The notes below the pieces were generated by a model. The model made no database searches. It saw only the letters and a list, made by a program, of their open reading frames with translations, and was not told where the DNA came from. Positions 50,834-60,586 of a stretch of 64,000 nt of DNA are shown in pieces (positions within the stretch are counted from its first letter, which is position 1; each line of letters begins with the position of its first letter). Source of the stretch: Bacillus sp. UNC438CL73TsuS30 (GTDB taxonomy: Bacteria; Bacillota; Bacilli; Bacillales; Cytobacillaceae); assembly GCF_000482325.1 (NCBI RefSeq), contig NZ_KI535300.1, forward strand, positions 1 to 64,000. The letters run 5' to 3'. The translations under genes and the position numbers were made by a program.

Positions 50834-52291
50834 ATGGAGAAAACAAAGAAAAATTCAATTGCTAAGAATATCTTACATTTATTTTATAGTACAGCATTAT
50901 CAAGTGTTTTAAATGCTGTGGCATTAATTGTTTTAGCCTCTTATTTACAGTCTTATTATTATGGAATGTTTAGTGTCGTGTTAGCATTTGCCATGATTAT
51001 GGGCTATTTTACAGATGCTGGTCTAAGTGACATCGTCTTAAGAGAAGGTTCTAAAAAGGAGGTTAATCCCTCCATACTTATTTCCTCTTACGTAAAAATG
51101 AGAATGGGGCTGCTTATTGCTACCTTTTTATGTGGTTTTTTAATTATTCATATTTCAAATTCGGGGAATCACGAACTAATACAAACAGCCTATTTTTTAA
51201 TTATTCCAATGGTAACTGGAATTGCTTTACAAAGCATTGGTACAACGTATTTTCAACTAATTGAGAAAATGCAATATTACGGATTAATTCGAATTATTTC
51301 TGCTGTTTGTTTAGTTCTAACCCTCTTAACGGGGATGCTTTTTCGTTTTAATCCACTGACAATTTGCACCTTGTATGGCCTTTCTTATCTGGCAGCTGGT
51401 GTTATTGGGGTCTTTCTTGTTCGTAAAAATATACAAATCCTTTTGAAGAGTCCATTTCATAAAGGATTGTTAAAAAATTTAGGTTCATTTACAGCAGGTG
51501 GTTTGTTGTTTGTTCTTCTGCCTCAATTAGGGCCAATCGTGTTGGAAAAGACAATCAGCCTTAAAGAGGTTGGTTTATTTGCGGTAGCCTACCGAATTCC
51601 GCAAGCACTTCAGCAAATTCCATTTATTGTCGCGGGTGCTTATTACCCAGTGATGTTTAGATCCTACAACAATAATCTTTTAGACGATCATTTAAGACAT
51701 AACATAGCCCTGATAAAAATCATATCTTTGGTAGGAATGGCAATGACAATTCCATTTTATTATATGTCAGACTTTGTTATTCATTTGTTGTTTGGTGAAA
51801 AATGGATTCAAGCAGCTTTTCCACTGAAAATTTTATCCGTAATGCTTACTTTACAGGCGATAAATATTGCCTTAGCTGATGGTTTAACGACAAGAGGATT
51901 ACAGTTATACCGAACTGTTGTCCAATTTATCTCTGCAATTTCCGGAGTATTTGTTTACATGGTGTTGAGTAAAACATATGGTGTTTCTGGTGCGGCTATT
52001 GCGGGGGTAGTAATTGAAATAATTGCCTTACTGGGATTTTGGGTAAGTATTCCAAATCGCTGGATCATGGCAAAAAAAGTGATAATACCATATACTTCCT
52101 TTTTTGCTATTTGTTTAGGATGCATAGACTTTTTTCTAGGCTCTTTTCCGTTTTTAGCAGCTGTATTGAATTTCATTTTATTAGCTTTTTTAATCTTTGT
52201 CGATAAGGAAAGTATGGAAAAGATTAATAGTTATCTAAAATTATCTGGTTTCAATCAAAATTTGAAGTCGAAGAAATCTGAGGGGGTTTAA
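50834..52291 (+). CDS. polysaccharide flippase (Wzx/RfbX-like)
   Basis: 485-aa membrane protein with about 12-14 helices of the MATE/MVF polysaccharide-export type (SVLNAVALIVLASYLQSYYYG, GLSDIVLREGSKKE). It probably flips lipid-linked repeat units across the membrane. ATG 50834 is eight bases from AAGGTGG; the GTG at 50822 lies in that site. The next gene, a polymerase, begins 3 bp after its stop. Confidence 0.87.
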   Translation: MEKTKKNSIAKNILHLFYSTALSSVLNAVALIVLASYLQSYYYGMFSVVLAFAMIMGYFTDAGLSDIVLREGSKKEVNPSILISSYVKMRMGLLIATFLCGFLIIHISNSGNHELIQTAYFLIIPMVTGIALQSIGTTYFQLIEKMQYYGLIRIISAVCLVLTLLTGMLFRFNPLTICTLYGLSYLAAGVIGVFLVRKNIQILLKSPFHKGLLKNLGSFTAGGLLFVLLPQLGPIVLEKTISLKEVGLFAVAYRIPQALQQIPFIVAGAYYPVMFRSYNNNLLDDHLRHNIALIKIISLVGMAMTIPFYYMSDFVIHLLFGEKWIQAAFPLKILSVMLTLQAINIALADGLTTRGLQLYRTVVQFISAISGVFVYMVLSKTYGVSGAAIAGVVIEIIALLGFWVSIPNRWIMAKKVIIPYTSFFAICLGCIDFFLGSFPFLAAVLNFILLAFLIFVDKESMEKINSYLKLSGFNQNLKSKKSEGV

Positions 52292-52293
52292 AG

Positions 52294-53577
52294 GTGGTCA
52301 ACAAAATAACCTCAAAAACTCATAAATACAACTTTACAATCTTCTTTCTCTTTCTATTAGTAACACTCGCAAATTATTACATTTATGTAGGATTTGCAAT
52401 TAAGCCGTATATGGTTTTTTTATGCTTGTTTTTGATGATTCATATCGGTTCTTTTTACTTTCAAAGGCTTCATTTGTTTGAAATTGCGATGTTGTTTTTT
52501 TATTTGGTGTATAGCTTCACTGGAGCCTTTTCATTATATCCTGCCTCGAGTATTAGAATCATTTGTGGAATTATAATATATATCTTTTTTTATCTTATTA
52601 TGAAATCGGTTATTCGAAATGCCAGAGATTCGGTAATTGAAAGGGCTATTTCAGATGTTGGAATATTTTTCAACATTACAAGTTTAATACTTTATTTTCT
52701 TGGATTAAAAAGTCTTGGATTTATTTTCGAGGGTGATAGAGTCTATAAATTTGGCGTAATGCTAGATAGAGATTACCCTCGATTAATTGGATTGTTACAA
52801 GATCCAAATTTCTTTGTTTTTTATAATACACTCTTTTTTTCATTTTATCTTTGCAATGCAAAGTCTTTGAAAAACAAACTTGGATTAGTACTATGTATAC
52901 TTGCAAATATCTTAACATTCTCTAGAGGCGGGCTTTTAGTCATGGCACTCATTTTACTCATCTATATCCTAATCACAAACCCAATCAAACAGTTAAAATT
53001 ACTATTTGGTATGATTGCTTCATTATTTGTATCCATGTATGTTGCGATTGTCTATATGAAATTTGATATTTTAGGAATTTTACAATCCAGAGTCGGGGAC
53101 CTTTCCAATGATGGTGGTAGTGGAAGGATTGAATTATGGGGGAGAGCGTGGGATTACTTTACTTCACATATGGTTATTGGAATTGGTGCTTTTAATTTTA
53201 CTGATTATAATTTCTTTCAGTATGGAGATGATTTAGAGGTTCATAACACCTTTTTAGAAATATTGTCGGAATCTGGTTTGCTGGGAATAACATGCTTCTT
53301 TCTATTTATTATTCTAGTGTTCGTACAATTAATTAGAGGTAATTTACATAAATTTAAACCGTACCTTTTATTAACTTTTTTAGGGTTTATTCTCCAAATG
53401 GCGTTCCTTTCAGTAACAATTAACGACATGTTTTTTATGTATCTGGCAATATTAACTACTTATTTGCGCAATGAAAAGTCCATGTTAAAGAATGATAAAA
53501 CTGATAAACAAAAGATAAATTTAAACGTTAATTATAAAGGACGTGATGCAGCACATGAATATCCTGGTCATAACTGA
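52294..53577 (+). CDS. O-antigen ligase/polymerase-like membrane protein (Wzy type)
   Basis: 427-aa polytopic protein (about 11 helices) with the O-antigen polymerase/ligase region DLSNDGGSGRIELWGRAWDYF and VHNTFLEILSESGLLG, whose Arg and His are the usual active residues. It probably polymerises the repeat unit outside the membrane. GTG start with GAGGGGG at seven bases. Its end overlaps the glycosyltransferase gene by about 20-35 bp, in another frame. Confidence 0.85.
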   Translation: MVNKITSKTHKYNFTIFFLFLLVTLANYYIYVGFAIKPYMVFLCLFLMIHIGSFYFQRLHLFEIAMLFFYLVYSFTGAFSLYPASSIRIICGIIIYIFFYLIMKSVIRNARDSVIERAISDVGIFFNITSLILYFLGLKSLGFIFEGDRVYKFGVMLDRDYPRLIGLLQDPNFFVFYNTLFFSFYLCNAKSLKNKLGLVLCILANILTFSRGGLLVMALILLIYILITNPIKQLKLLFGMIASLFVSMYVAIVYMKFDILGILQSRVGDLSNDGGSGRIELWGRAWDYFTSHMVIGIGAFNFTDYNFFQYGDDLEVHNTFLEILSESGLLGITCFFLFIILVFVQLIRGNLHKFKPYLLLTFLGFILQMAFLSVTINDMFFMYLAILTTYLRNEKSMLKNDKTDKQKINLNVNYKGRDAAHEYPGHN

Positions 53578-54607
53578 TAAGTTAATTTTGGGCGGGGCAG
53601 AAATGTATTTTTGTAAATTGGAAAACCAATTACAACATCCAGACATTTACTTCCACTATGCCGCTGGTCCAGGCGAATTATACGATAAAATTAAACATAA
53701 AAACCATTTTAGTGAGATTAGTAGAACAAAGCATCTTCAAAATATAAAAAAGCTCAGAAATTTGATTACCGACAAACAAATAGACGTTATCCATGCCAAT
53801 AGTTTGAGGATGGTCCTTTACTGTATAGTCGCAAAGAAACTAACAAAAAGGAAATTCAAGATTGTCTATACAAAACATAATATTACGGTTTTAGAGGAAA
53901 AGAATCCGTTTATTTTTATACATTTATTAAATAAATATGTTGAAAGAATCATTACTGTCAGTGAGTTTGAAAAGAAGAACCTTGTCAAAGCGGGAATAAA
54001 GCCGAACAAAATAACAACCGTCTATAACGGAGTTGACTTAAATCAATTTGCTTTTCACCGAAAAGAAAAGGGAGAGTCTTTCAATGTTGGTATTTTAGCA
54101 AGGTTATCAGAGGAAAAGAATCACGAATTATTTATTAAAATTGCTGACCAGCTTCGCCATAATCCCAATATCATGTTTTACATCGCAGGCGATGGACCAG
54201 AGAAAGAAAAAATAAAGAATATGATTCAATCACATAATTTAGTTCACAAGATAAAGATGGTAGGAGCTGTTCATAAACCCGAGGAGTTTATTAAAGAGAT
54301 GGATCTCTTATTACTTACATCCTACCGTGAAGTCTTCCCTATGGTTATTCTAGAAGCAATGGCAGTTGGAACACCAATCGTTTCCATTAATAGAGGCGGG
54401 ATTGGGGAAGCAATTATCGAAAATAAGACCGGTTTTCTCATAAATGAGCATTCAGTAGAGGAATTCTGTAATAATATCTTGGTAATTGAGTCAAACGAAG
54501 AAATTAGGAAACAATTTATCGAAAATGCCAGAAGAAAAGTCCAAACTGAATTTTCGCTTGAACAAATGGTAGGTAATACGTTAAAAGAGTACTTGAACTG
54601 CAGCTGA
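53546..54607 (+). CDS. GT4 family glycosyltransferase
   Basis: 353-aa GT-B glycosyltransferase. N-terminal NILVITDKLILGGAEMYF, the second domain NGVDLNQF, GILARLSEEKNHELF, and the donor-binding ExxA segment PMVILEAMAVGTPIVS near residue 280. It adds one sugar of the repeat unit. Several starts (53543, 53546, 53555) are possible; AAAGGA is close to the first two. Linkage and sugar are unknown. Confidence 0.85.
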   Translation: MQHMNILVITDKLILGGAEMYFCKLENQLQHPDIYFHYAAGPGELYDKIKHKNHFSEISRTKHLQNIKKLRNLITDKQIDVIHANSLRMVLYCIVAKKLTKRKFKIVYTKHNITVLEEKNPFIFIHLLNKYVERIITVSEFEKKNLVKAGIKPNKITTVYNGVDLNQFAFHRKEKGESFNVGILARLSEEKNHELFIKIADQLRHNPNIMFYIAGDGPEKEKIKNMIQSHNLVHKIKMVGAVHKPEEFIKEMDLLLLTSYREVFPMVILEAMAVGTPIVSINRGGIGEAIIENKTGFLINEHSVEEFCNNILVIESNEEIRKQFIENARRKVQTEFSLEQMVGNTLKEYLNCS

Positions 54608-54687
54608 TGGTTTGACATTTTTTCATACAGGCTGCCCTTTTTCTGAGAACGAATTTGATAAGTTAATAGCCTAGGAGTGTTAAGGTG

Positions 54688-56415
54688 ATGGAAAAAAAGA
54701 GACTTCGTTTCGGTGTTATTTGTGACAGTATTAACGTATATGGATGGCAATTAAATTGTTTGAAAAAAATGCTTGAAATGGATGATGTAGAAGCAAGCTT
54801 AATGATACTAGTGAAAAACAAGCAGCTTCAAAAAGAAGATGAGAAAAAAACTTTAAGGTATTTCAATCCTGCAAAAACAACTAGTTTAACAAGCCTGGTA
54901 AATAACATCAAAATTATAGGATGTGATTTGGTAAGGATAAAGACTGGAGAAGATCATCTTTCCAAAGAGGACTTAGAAAAAATTTATGGATATGATTTAG
55001 ATTTTATATTAAATATTAGTTCAATTAATGTAAGTGGTGACATATTAACATTACCCCGATTTGGTGTATGGGTGTTTCAACATGGTTCAGACCTGCCTCA
55101 CTATATATGGTGTTTAGAAAATAATGAACCCGTTACCTTTGCAGCCTTGCACAAACTATCAAACCAAAATAAGCATATTATTTTGAAAAAAGGTTGCTTT
55201 TCTACTATTAAAGATTCATATAGGGAAAATAGGGAACACATTACTTCAGTTATTTCCAATTGGCCGGCACTGGTCTGTCGGGATATATTAAATGATAACA
55301 CTGCTTATATGAAGGAGTGTGAAGTTCCAACCTCCCCTTCTAACTTTGTGGACCTAACTTTTAAGAATATGGGAAAATTTTTTGTTAAGCTTCTTAAAAA
55401 TAAGGGTCAAAAGATATTTTCAAAATTGTTTTCGTATGAATATTGGAATATTGGTATTGTTCCAAAACCGATACATGAGTTTTTAAATGATTCAAATCTG
55501 AATATAAATTGGTTAGTTCAAAAGAAGGATTTATATTATGCTGACCCTTTTGCTTATCAAGATGAAGAAGGACTTCATATTTTAATGGAAGAATTGGATT
55601 ATCGGGTGGTAAAAGGGTTTATAAGCGGTGTTAACGTTAAACAGAAAACAGCAATGGATACAGCTTCATTCAATCAGGCTGTGATGAAATTCCCGTGCCA
55701 TATGTCATATCCATTTATACTAGAGCATAATAAACATATATACTGTATTCCTGAAACATCCGAGGCAAAGGAAGCATCCATTTATAAGTTGAATAAATCA
55801 AATAATGAATGGAAAAAGGTGAAAACTTTATTAGAAGACTTCCATGCAGTAGATTCAACAATCGTGAAATATGGTGAGTATTGGTGGTTATTCTGTACTA
55901 AATCGTTTTCAACTGTACAAAGCCATAATAATGAATTACATATTTTTTATGCTGATGACTTGTTTGGAGAATGGCAACCCCATGTATTAAATCCTGTTAA
56001 GATTGATATAAGGTCATCAAGGCCGGCAGGCACACCATTTATTCATGAAGGTAAGCTTTTCCGCCCTGCACAAGATTGTTCAAAGACGTATGGAGGAAGA
56101 ATTGTCTTGAATAAAATTAAGACATTAACAATTTTCCAATTTGAAGAAGAGCCAGTTTGTTATCTAGAACCTCAAAATAATAGCTTGTATCCAGATGGTG
56201 TCCATACCATTTCAAGTGCAGGAGGAATTACCATTTTAGATGGGAAGCGTTTTGATTATAGCCTTTTCCATTTTTTTAGGAAACTTTATAAATATCGACC
56301 AGTTAATTTAGAAAAAGTGAAGTCCGACCAGTTCAAGACTGGTGAAATAGGTATACAAAAAAGACTTTTGAGATCACAAATTCAAGAACAAATAAAACAA
56401 GTGAAACAGCACTGA
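54688..56415 (+). CDS. formyltransferase-like domain fused to a beta-propeller domain
   Basis: 575-aa two-domain protein. Residues about 5-215 resemble a formyltransferase N-domain (LRFGVICDSINVYGW, DFILNISS, FQHGSDLPHYIW) but I do not see the usual HxSLLP catalytic signature. From about 270 a five-bladed beta-propeller begins with WNIGIVPKPIH and YADPFAYQDEEG (the GH43/inositolphosphorylceramide-glucosaminyltransferase-type blades, with FRPAQDCSKTYGG). Likely it modifies or links an amino sugar of the polymer; the exact reaction is not known. ATG 54688 lies ten bases from AGGAG. Confidence 0.75.
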   Translation: MEKKRLRFGVICDSINVYGWQLNCLKKMLEMDDVEASLMILVKNKQLQKEDEKKTLRYFNPAKTTSLTSLVNNIKIIGCDLVRIKTGEDHLSKEDLEKIYGYDLDFILNISSINVSGDILTLPRFGVWVFQHGSDLPHYIWCLENNEPVTFAALHKLSNQNKHIILKKGCFSTIKDSYRENREHITSVISNWPALVCRDILNDNTAYMKECEVPTSPSNFVDLTFKNMGKFFVKLLKNKGQKIFSKLFSYEYWNIGIVPKPIHEFLNDSNLNINWLVQKKDLYYADPFAYQDEEGLHILMEELDYRVVKGFISGVNVKQKTAMDTASFNQAVMKFPCHMSYPFILEHNKHIYCIPETSEAKEASIYKLNKSNNEWKKVKTLLEDFHAVDSTIVKYGEYWWLFCTKSFSTVQSHNNELHIFYADDLFGEWQPHVLNPVKIDIRSSRPAGTPFIHEGKLFRPAQDCSKTYGGRIVLNKIKTLTIFQFEEEPVCYLEPQNNSLYPDGVHTISSAGGITILDGKRFDYSLFHFFRKLYKYRPVNLEKVKSDQFKTGEIGIQKRLLRSQIQEQIKQVKQH

Positions 56416-56479
56416 ATCATAACTGGTAATACATCTAAAGAAGAGGTAAGTTAAATACCAATAATTTTTTTGTTTATCT

Positions 56480-56495
56480 GTTCTTTATAAAGTAC
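56480..56495. promoter_or_regulatory. SinR-box-like site 5
   Basis: GTTCTTTATAAAGTAC, a near-palindrome 79 bp before the polyprenyl glycosylphosphotransferase gene. This 158-bp gap has no gene. Confidence 0.65.
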
Positions 56496-56573
56496 AAAAA
56501 TAACATTTGTAGAGGTTTTGCAGAATATCTAATTAGCCAAAGCTCTAAGAGGTTAAAAGAAAGGAGAATTAAA

Positions 56574-57971
56574 ATGCATGAAGACTATAGAAGAAGATAC
56601 ACAAAAATCATTCTTGCCATCGCTGATATTTCATTAGTGTTTGCAGGTTTTTTCTTGGCAAATTGGATATTAAATCAATTTTCAATCCCGAACACTGAAT
56701 ATGAAATCGATTATTCTAGGTTAATTGTACTATCGGCTTCCTCAATTTCAGTTTTGTATCTTTTCGACCTATATGCAGACTGGCGAAGAAAAAGTATTCA
56801 ACATTTAGTTTATTCTATTGTATTATCGATGATTGTCTTTCTTGGTTTCGAATTGATCGTTTCGAAATGGACACCTTATTTATCTTTCCAGCAAAGTTTT
56901 ATTCTTACGGCATTTCTAATTCAAACGATTCTATTAAATTGTTCCCGAGTAGGGATTTGGTGTATAAACAAAAAATTATTCGGTAAGAAGAAAGTCTATA
57001 TAATCGGCGAAGATTCACATACTGGCCTGTATTTAGCCGGTAAAATACTAAATCATCATAAAGGGTGGTTTGAGATAGTTGGATTTATCCCTTTAGCAAA
57101 AAAGGGGTATATCCATGAATGCGTAAAAAAGTGTGATCTTTTCCTGCTTAGTCCCACTTTAAGCAGGGGGGATGCAGAGGAAATTGCGCGCTTATGTATC
57201 AAATACGGAAAAGAACTATTGGTTGTCCCACAATTATTTGAATTGTCTTTTCTGGGCGCTAATACACAGCAAATAGATGATATGCTTGTGGTTTCTATAA
57301 AACCTCCACTCTTAAAGGTAACTCAAAAGATTTCTAAACGGGTTTTTGACGTGGTTGTATCGTCAATTGTATTATTTATCGCTGCCCCGATTTTATTGAT
57401 TTTATTTATATTAATCCCACTTACCTCAAAAGGACCAGCTCTTTATAAACAGGAGCGTATAGGGCTAAATGGGAAACCTTATTGGATTTATAAGTTTAGA
57501 AGTATGATTCAAGATGCAGAAAAAAGAACAGGACCAGTATTAGCTACAGATAAAGATCCGAGAATTACATTAATTGGGGGAATAATTAGGGCAGTTCGTT
57601 TAGATGAACTCCCACAATTATTAAATGTGCTAAAGGGTGAGATGAGTCTAGTTGGACCAAGACCCGAACGTGAATATTTCATCAATCAATTTAAACAAAC
57701 CCTTCCTGATTACCCTTATCGATTAACCATGAAGCCAGGAATAACGGGACTAGCCCAAATATTAGCCAACTATACCACTCCCGTAGAAGATAAATTACGT
57801 TTTGATTTACTTTATATTCGAAATTATTCGTTTACGCTTGATTTAAAAATTCTTTTTCAAACGATTAGAGTTGTTCTTCAACAGAAACAAGCTCAAGGAG
57901 TAAAAGAAGATAATATTCGCAACCAACAATTACTAAAAAAGCTTGAACAAAACAAGGTAATGAATCATTAA
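56574..57971 (+). CDS. polyprenyl glycosylphosphotransferase (WbaP/EpsL-like, long form)
   Basis: 465-aa initiating transferase that places a sugar-1-phosphate on undecaprenyl phosphate. Four N-terminal helices (residues about 12-135), a Rossmann-like central part (KVYIIGEDSHTG), a fifth re-entrant helix, then the catalytic domain with KQERIGLNGKPYWIYKFRSM, RLDELPQLLNVLKGEMSLVG and GPRPERE. AAAGGAG precedes the ATG. A second, short-form transferase is encoded at 59958, so two different first sugars, or a branch, are possible. Confidence 0.9.
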   Translation: MHEDYRRRYTKIILAIADISLVFAGFFLANWILNQFSIPNTEYEIDYSRLIVLSASSISVLYLFDLYADWRRKSIQHLVYSIVLSMIVFLGFELIVSKWTPYLSFQQSFILTAFLIQTILLNCSRVGIWCINKKLFGKKKVYIIGEDSHTGLYLAGKILNHHKGWFEIVGFIPLAKKGYIHECVKKCDLFLLSPTLSRGDAEEIARLCIKYGKELLVVPQLFELSFLGANTQQIDDMLVVSIKPPLLKVTQKISKRVFDVVVSSIVLFIAAPILLILFILIPLTSKGPALYKQERIGLNGKPYWIYKFRSMIQDAEKRTGPVLATDKDPRITLIGGIIRAVRLDELPQLLNVLKGEMSLVGPRPEREYFINQFKQTLPDYPYRLTMKPGITGLAQILANYTTPVEDKLRFDLLYIRNYSFTLDLKILFQTIRVVLQQKQAQGVKEDNIRNQQLLKKLEQNKVMNH

Positions 57972-58014
57972 AAACATCAAAAGTCTGAATTATCAGGGAG
58001 GGCTTGGGACAAAA

Positions 58015-58785
58015 ATGGAATACTCAAGAGAAGTTGCTGTTTCAATAATCACTCCAACCTATAACGCTGCAAGATTTATTACGGAAACCATTCAATCCGT
58101 TAAAGACCAAACCTTTACCAACTGGGAAATGATTATCGTAGATGATTGCTCGTTTGATAACACGGTTGATATTGTGAAAGAGGAAATTGAGATTGATTCC
58201 AGAATCAAGTTAATTGAGTTAAAGAAAAATGGCGGACCCGCCAATGCGCGAAATATAGCCATTTCGGAAGCGAAGGGAAACTTTCTTGCTTTTCTAGATA
58301 GCGATGATCTTTGGCTTCCTCAAAAATTAGAGCGGCAGCTAATGTTTATGGAAAAAAATAAGTTCGATTTTTCTTATACTGATTACAGGATTATGACTGA
58401 AGAGGGTGAAAAAACAGACATTGTGTTTCAAGTACCGGCTAAAATTGAGTATAAGGGCCTTTTAAAGAATACAATGATTGGAACATTAACCGTGATGCTG
58501 GATAAAAGAAAAGTGGGGAAGGTTCAGATGCCATTAAACCGTGATTGCTCCGAAGATTATGGACTTTGGCTTTCGATACTATCGAGAGGAATCCATGCAC
58601 ATGGCCTTAATGAGGAGCTAGCAATATATAGAAAGTGTGAAAATTCCCTTTCCAGTAACAAACTAAAATCTGCTCGAAAAACATGGAACACATACAGGAA
58701 GGTTGAAAAAATCAATATACCTTATGCTATATGGTATTTTGCTAATTATTCACTAAATGCATTAAAGAAACATTCAAAAGCATAG
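58015..58785 (+). CDS. GT2 family glycosyltransferase
   Basis: 256-aa GT-A enzyme. SIITPTYNAARFITETIQ at the start, IIVDDCSFDNT, the donor-metal motif LDSDDLWLPQKL near residue 93, and EDYGLWLSI as the acceptor-side motif. Adds a sugar to the growing repeat unit. GGGAGG lies before the ATG. It closely resembles the CpsI/EpsE-like transferases of biofilm clusters. Confidence 0.88.
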   Translation: MEYSREVAVSIITPTYNAARFITETIQSVKDQTFTNWEMIIVDDCSFDNTVDIVKEEIEIDSRIKLIELKKNGGPANARNIAISEAKGNFLAFLDSDDLWLPQKLERQLMFMEKNKFDFSYTDYRIMTEEGEKTDIVFQVPAKIEYKGLLKNTMIGTLTVMLDKRKVGKVQMPLNRDCSEDYGLWLSILSRGIHAHGLNEELAIYRKCENSLSSNKLKSARKTWNTYRKVEKINIPYAIWYFANYSLNALKKHSKA

Positions 58786-58831
58786 GACATTTGCTATGGG
58801 CTATAGCTTATTTTAAGAAAAGAGGGAAAAT

Positions 58832-59887
58832 ATGGAGAACAGGAGAAGAAAACTTTCATATGTACAGATTTCAAGAGCGGTTGCCATTTTATTTGTTCTC
58901 TTAGGGCATGTGAATACTTTATTTTATACAAAGCTTAGATATGACTGGTTCAATATGGGGGAGTGGGAAAAAACTGGGGGGGTAGATTTCTTTTTTATTG
59001 TATCTGGATTTATGATTTACTACCTTTATCATAAACATGCGGGTGTTCCAGGTAAGACAACCGAATTTATCTGGAAGCGTGTGATTAGAATTTACCCAAT
59101 ATACTGGTTGGTTACCTTATTTTTGATTGCTCTTACTTTAATTTCACCTTCCAAATTCGAAGGCTATTCTTGGGAACTCATAATCAAGTCAATAATCATC
59201 CTGCCACCTATACCTATTGTTGATTCAGCTTGGTCACTATGTCATGTCATGTTTTTCTATCTCATATTTAGTGCCTTTCTTTTTCAGCCAAAAATCTTTA
59301 AACCGATTATTTTTATATGGATTGTGGCAACTGTCTTAATAGGGATAAAACTTGTTCCGTATTCAGAGAAATCATTTATTTTTAGTTTTAGTAGTTTGGA
59401 ACCTCTTTTCGGGTGTTTCGTTGCATATTTGACCTTAAAATATACTTTTAAGCATTCTACTCTGTTGATTTCAATAGGACTACTTGGATTTTTAGCAGTT
59501 TGGGTAAATAATATCTATCATTTTATGCATTTAAATGAATCAGCCTTTTTTGCTGTATTTTCTATGGTTCTTATGCTGGGAATATCTGAAAAAGATAAAA
59601 AAGATCGAAAAGTCCCGAAATTGTTATCATTCTTAGGAGATGCCTCCTATTCTATTTATATTGCTCATGCATCATTATTGCACCTCTTTCTTTTTTTATT
59701 GATTAAGATTCATTTTGTCGGTTTTTTAGGCAGCTTTATTTCAATGGCAATCGTGATTCTTTTAACGATAGTCACATGTTGTATTATTTATAAATTTATT
59801 GAAAGGCCAATTTCTAAATACTTACGAAAAGTGGTCTTTATGAAAAAAAACCGTTCTGTAGAAATACCTATTGGAATTGCAAAATAA
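58832..59887 (+). CDS. acyltransferase family 3 membrane protein
   Basis: 351-aa protein with about ten membrane helices and the acyltransferase-3 signature (YVQISRAVAILFVLLGHVN, GGVDFFFIVSGFMIYY, the catalytic His in LGHV). It probably O-acetylates the polysaccharide from the cytoplasmic acetyl-CoA pool. AGAGGG precedes the ATG. Basic C-terminal tail. Confidence 0.88.
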   Translation: MENRRRKLSYVQISRAVAILFVLLGHVNTLFYTKLRYDWFNMGEWEKTGGVDFFFIVSGFMIYYLYHKHAGVPGKTTEFIWKRVIRIYPIYWLVTLFLIALTLISPSKFEGYSWELIIKSIIILPPIPIVDSAWSLCHVMFFYLIFSAFLFQPKIFKPIIFIWIVATVLIGIKLVPYSEKSFIFSFSSLEPLFGCFVAYLTLKYTFKHSTLLISIGLLGFLAVWVNNIYHFMHLNESAFFAVFSMVLMLGISEKDKKDRKVPKLLSFLGDASYSIYIAHASLLHLFLFLLIKIHFVGFLGSFISMAIVILLTIVTCCIIYKFIERPISKYLRKVVFMKKNRSVEIPIGIAK

Positions 59888-59907
59888 ATCAATTATTTTG
59901 GTTATCC

Positions 59908-59923
59908 GTTCTTTATTGGGAAC
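59908..59923. promoter_or_regulatory. SinR-box-like site 6
   Basis: GTTCTTTATTGGGAAC, half-site GTTC paired with GAAC, 35 bp before the short-form sugar transferase gene. Confidence 0.65.
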
Positions 59924-59957
59924 AGGAAATTATTTATAAAGAAGGTGCATAGGCACT

Positions 59958-60578
59958 ATGAAAAGACTTTTTGATATTTTTGTGAGTTTACTACTGTTGT
60001 GCCTCTTTAGTCCCATCATTCTGGGGGTTGCAATCGTGGTCAGGTTGAAACTTGGTTCACCAATTCTATTTAAACAAAAACGAGTCGGGTATCAGGAGCA
60101 GATTTTTACACTATTTAAATTTAGAACAATGACAAATGAAAAGGATGAAGCGGGAAACGATTTACCGGATTCTATTCGCTTAACAAAAGTAGGGCTTTTA
60201 ATCAGACGATTAAGTATGGATGAGTTGCCACAAATACTCAATGTGCTAAAAGGCGATATGAGCCTGGTTGGACCCCGGCCGCTATTAGTTCGATATTTGC
60301 CCTACTACTCTCAAGAAGAAAGAAAAAGGCATACCGTTCGGCCTGGAATTACCGGGTATGCACAAGTAGAGGGGAGGAACGAACTGGACTGGAACACGAG
60401 ACTGGCATTAGATGTAAATTATATTGAAAACCATTCTTTCCTCCTAGATTTAAAAATTATTTTAAAAACAATTAGCAAAACATTAAAACGCGAAGGGATT
60501 GCCAATGTCCCTGATCAACAAATGTTGGATTTTGACGTAGAACGACAGATAAAAGCAAAGTCTTTAAAAGGTGGATAA
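59958..60578 (+). CDS. sugar transferase, short form (EpsL/PglC-like)
   Basis: 206-aa monotopic phosphoglycosyl transferase with one re-entrant helix (RLFDIFVSLLLLCLFSPIIL), then KQKRVGYQEQIFTLFKFRTM, LSMDELPQILNVLKGDMSLVG and GPRPLLVRYLPYY with the catalytic Asp-Glu dyad (DE in MDELPQ). It loads a sugar-1-phosphate, often of a diacetylated bacillosamine type when encoded with acetyl- and aminotransferases as here. GAAGGTG precedes the ATG. Confidence 0.9.
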   Translation: MKRLFDIFVSLLLLCLFSPIILGVAIVVRLKLGSPILFKQKRVGYQEQIFTLFKFRTMTNEKDEAGNDLPDSIRLTKVGLLIRRLSMDELPQILNVLKGDMSLVGPRPLLVRYLPYYSQEERKRHTVRPGITGYAQVEGRNELDWNTRLALDVNYIENHSFLLDLKIILKTISKTLKREGIANVPDQQMLDFDVERQIKAKSLKGG

Positions 60579-60586
60579 AAAAACCA

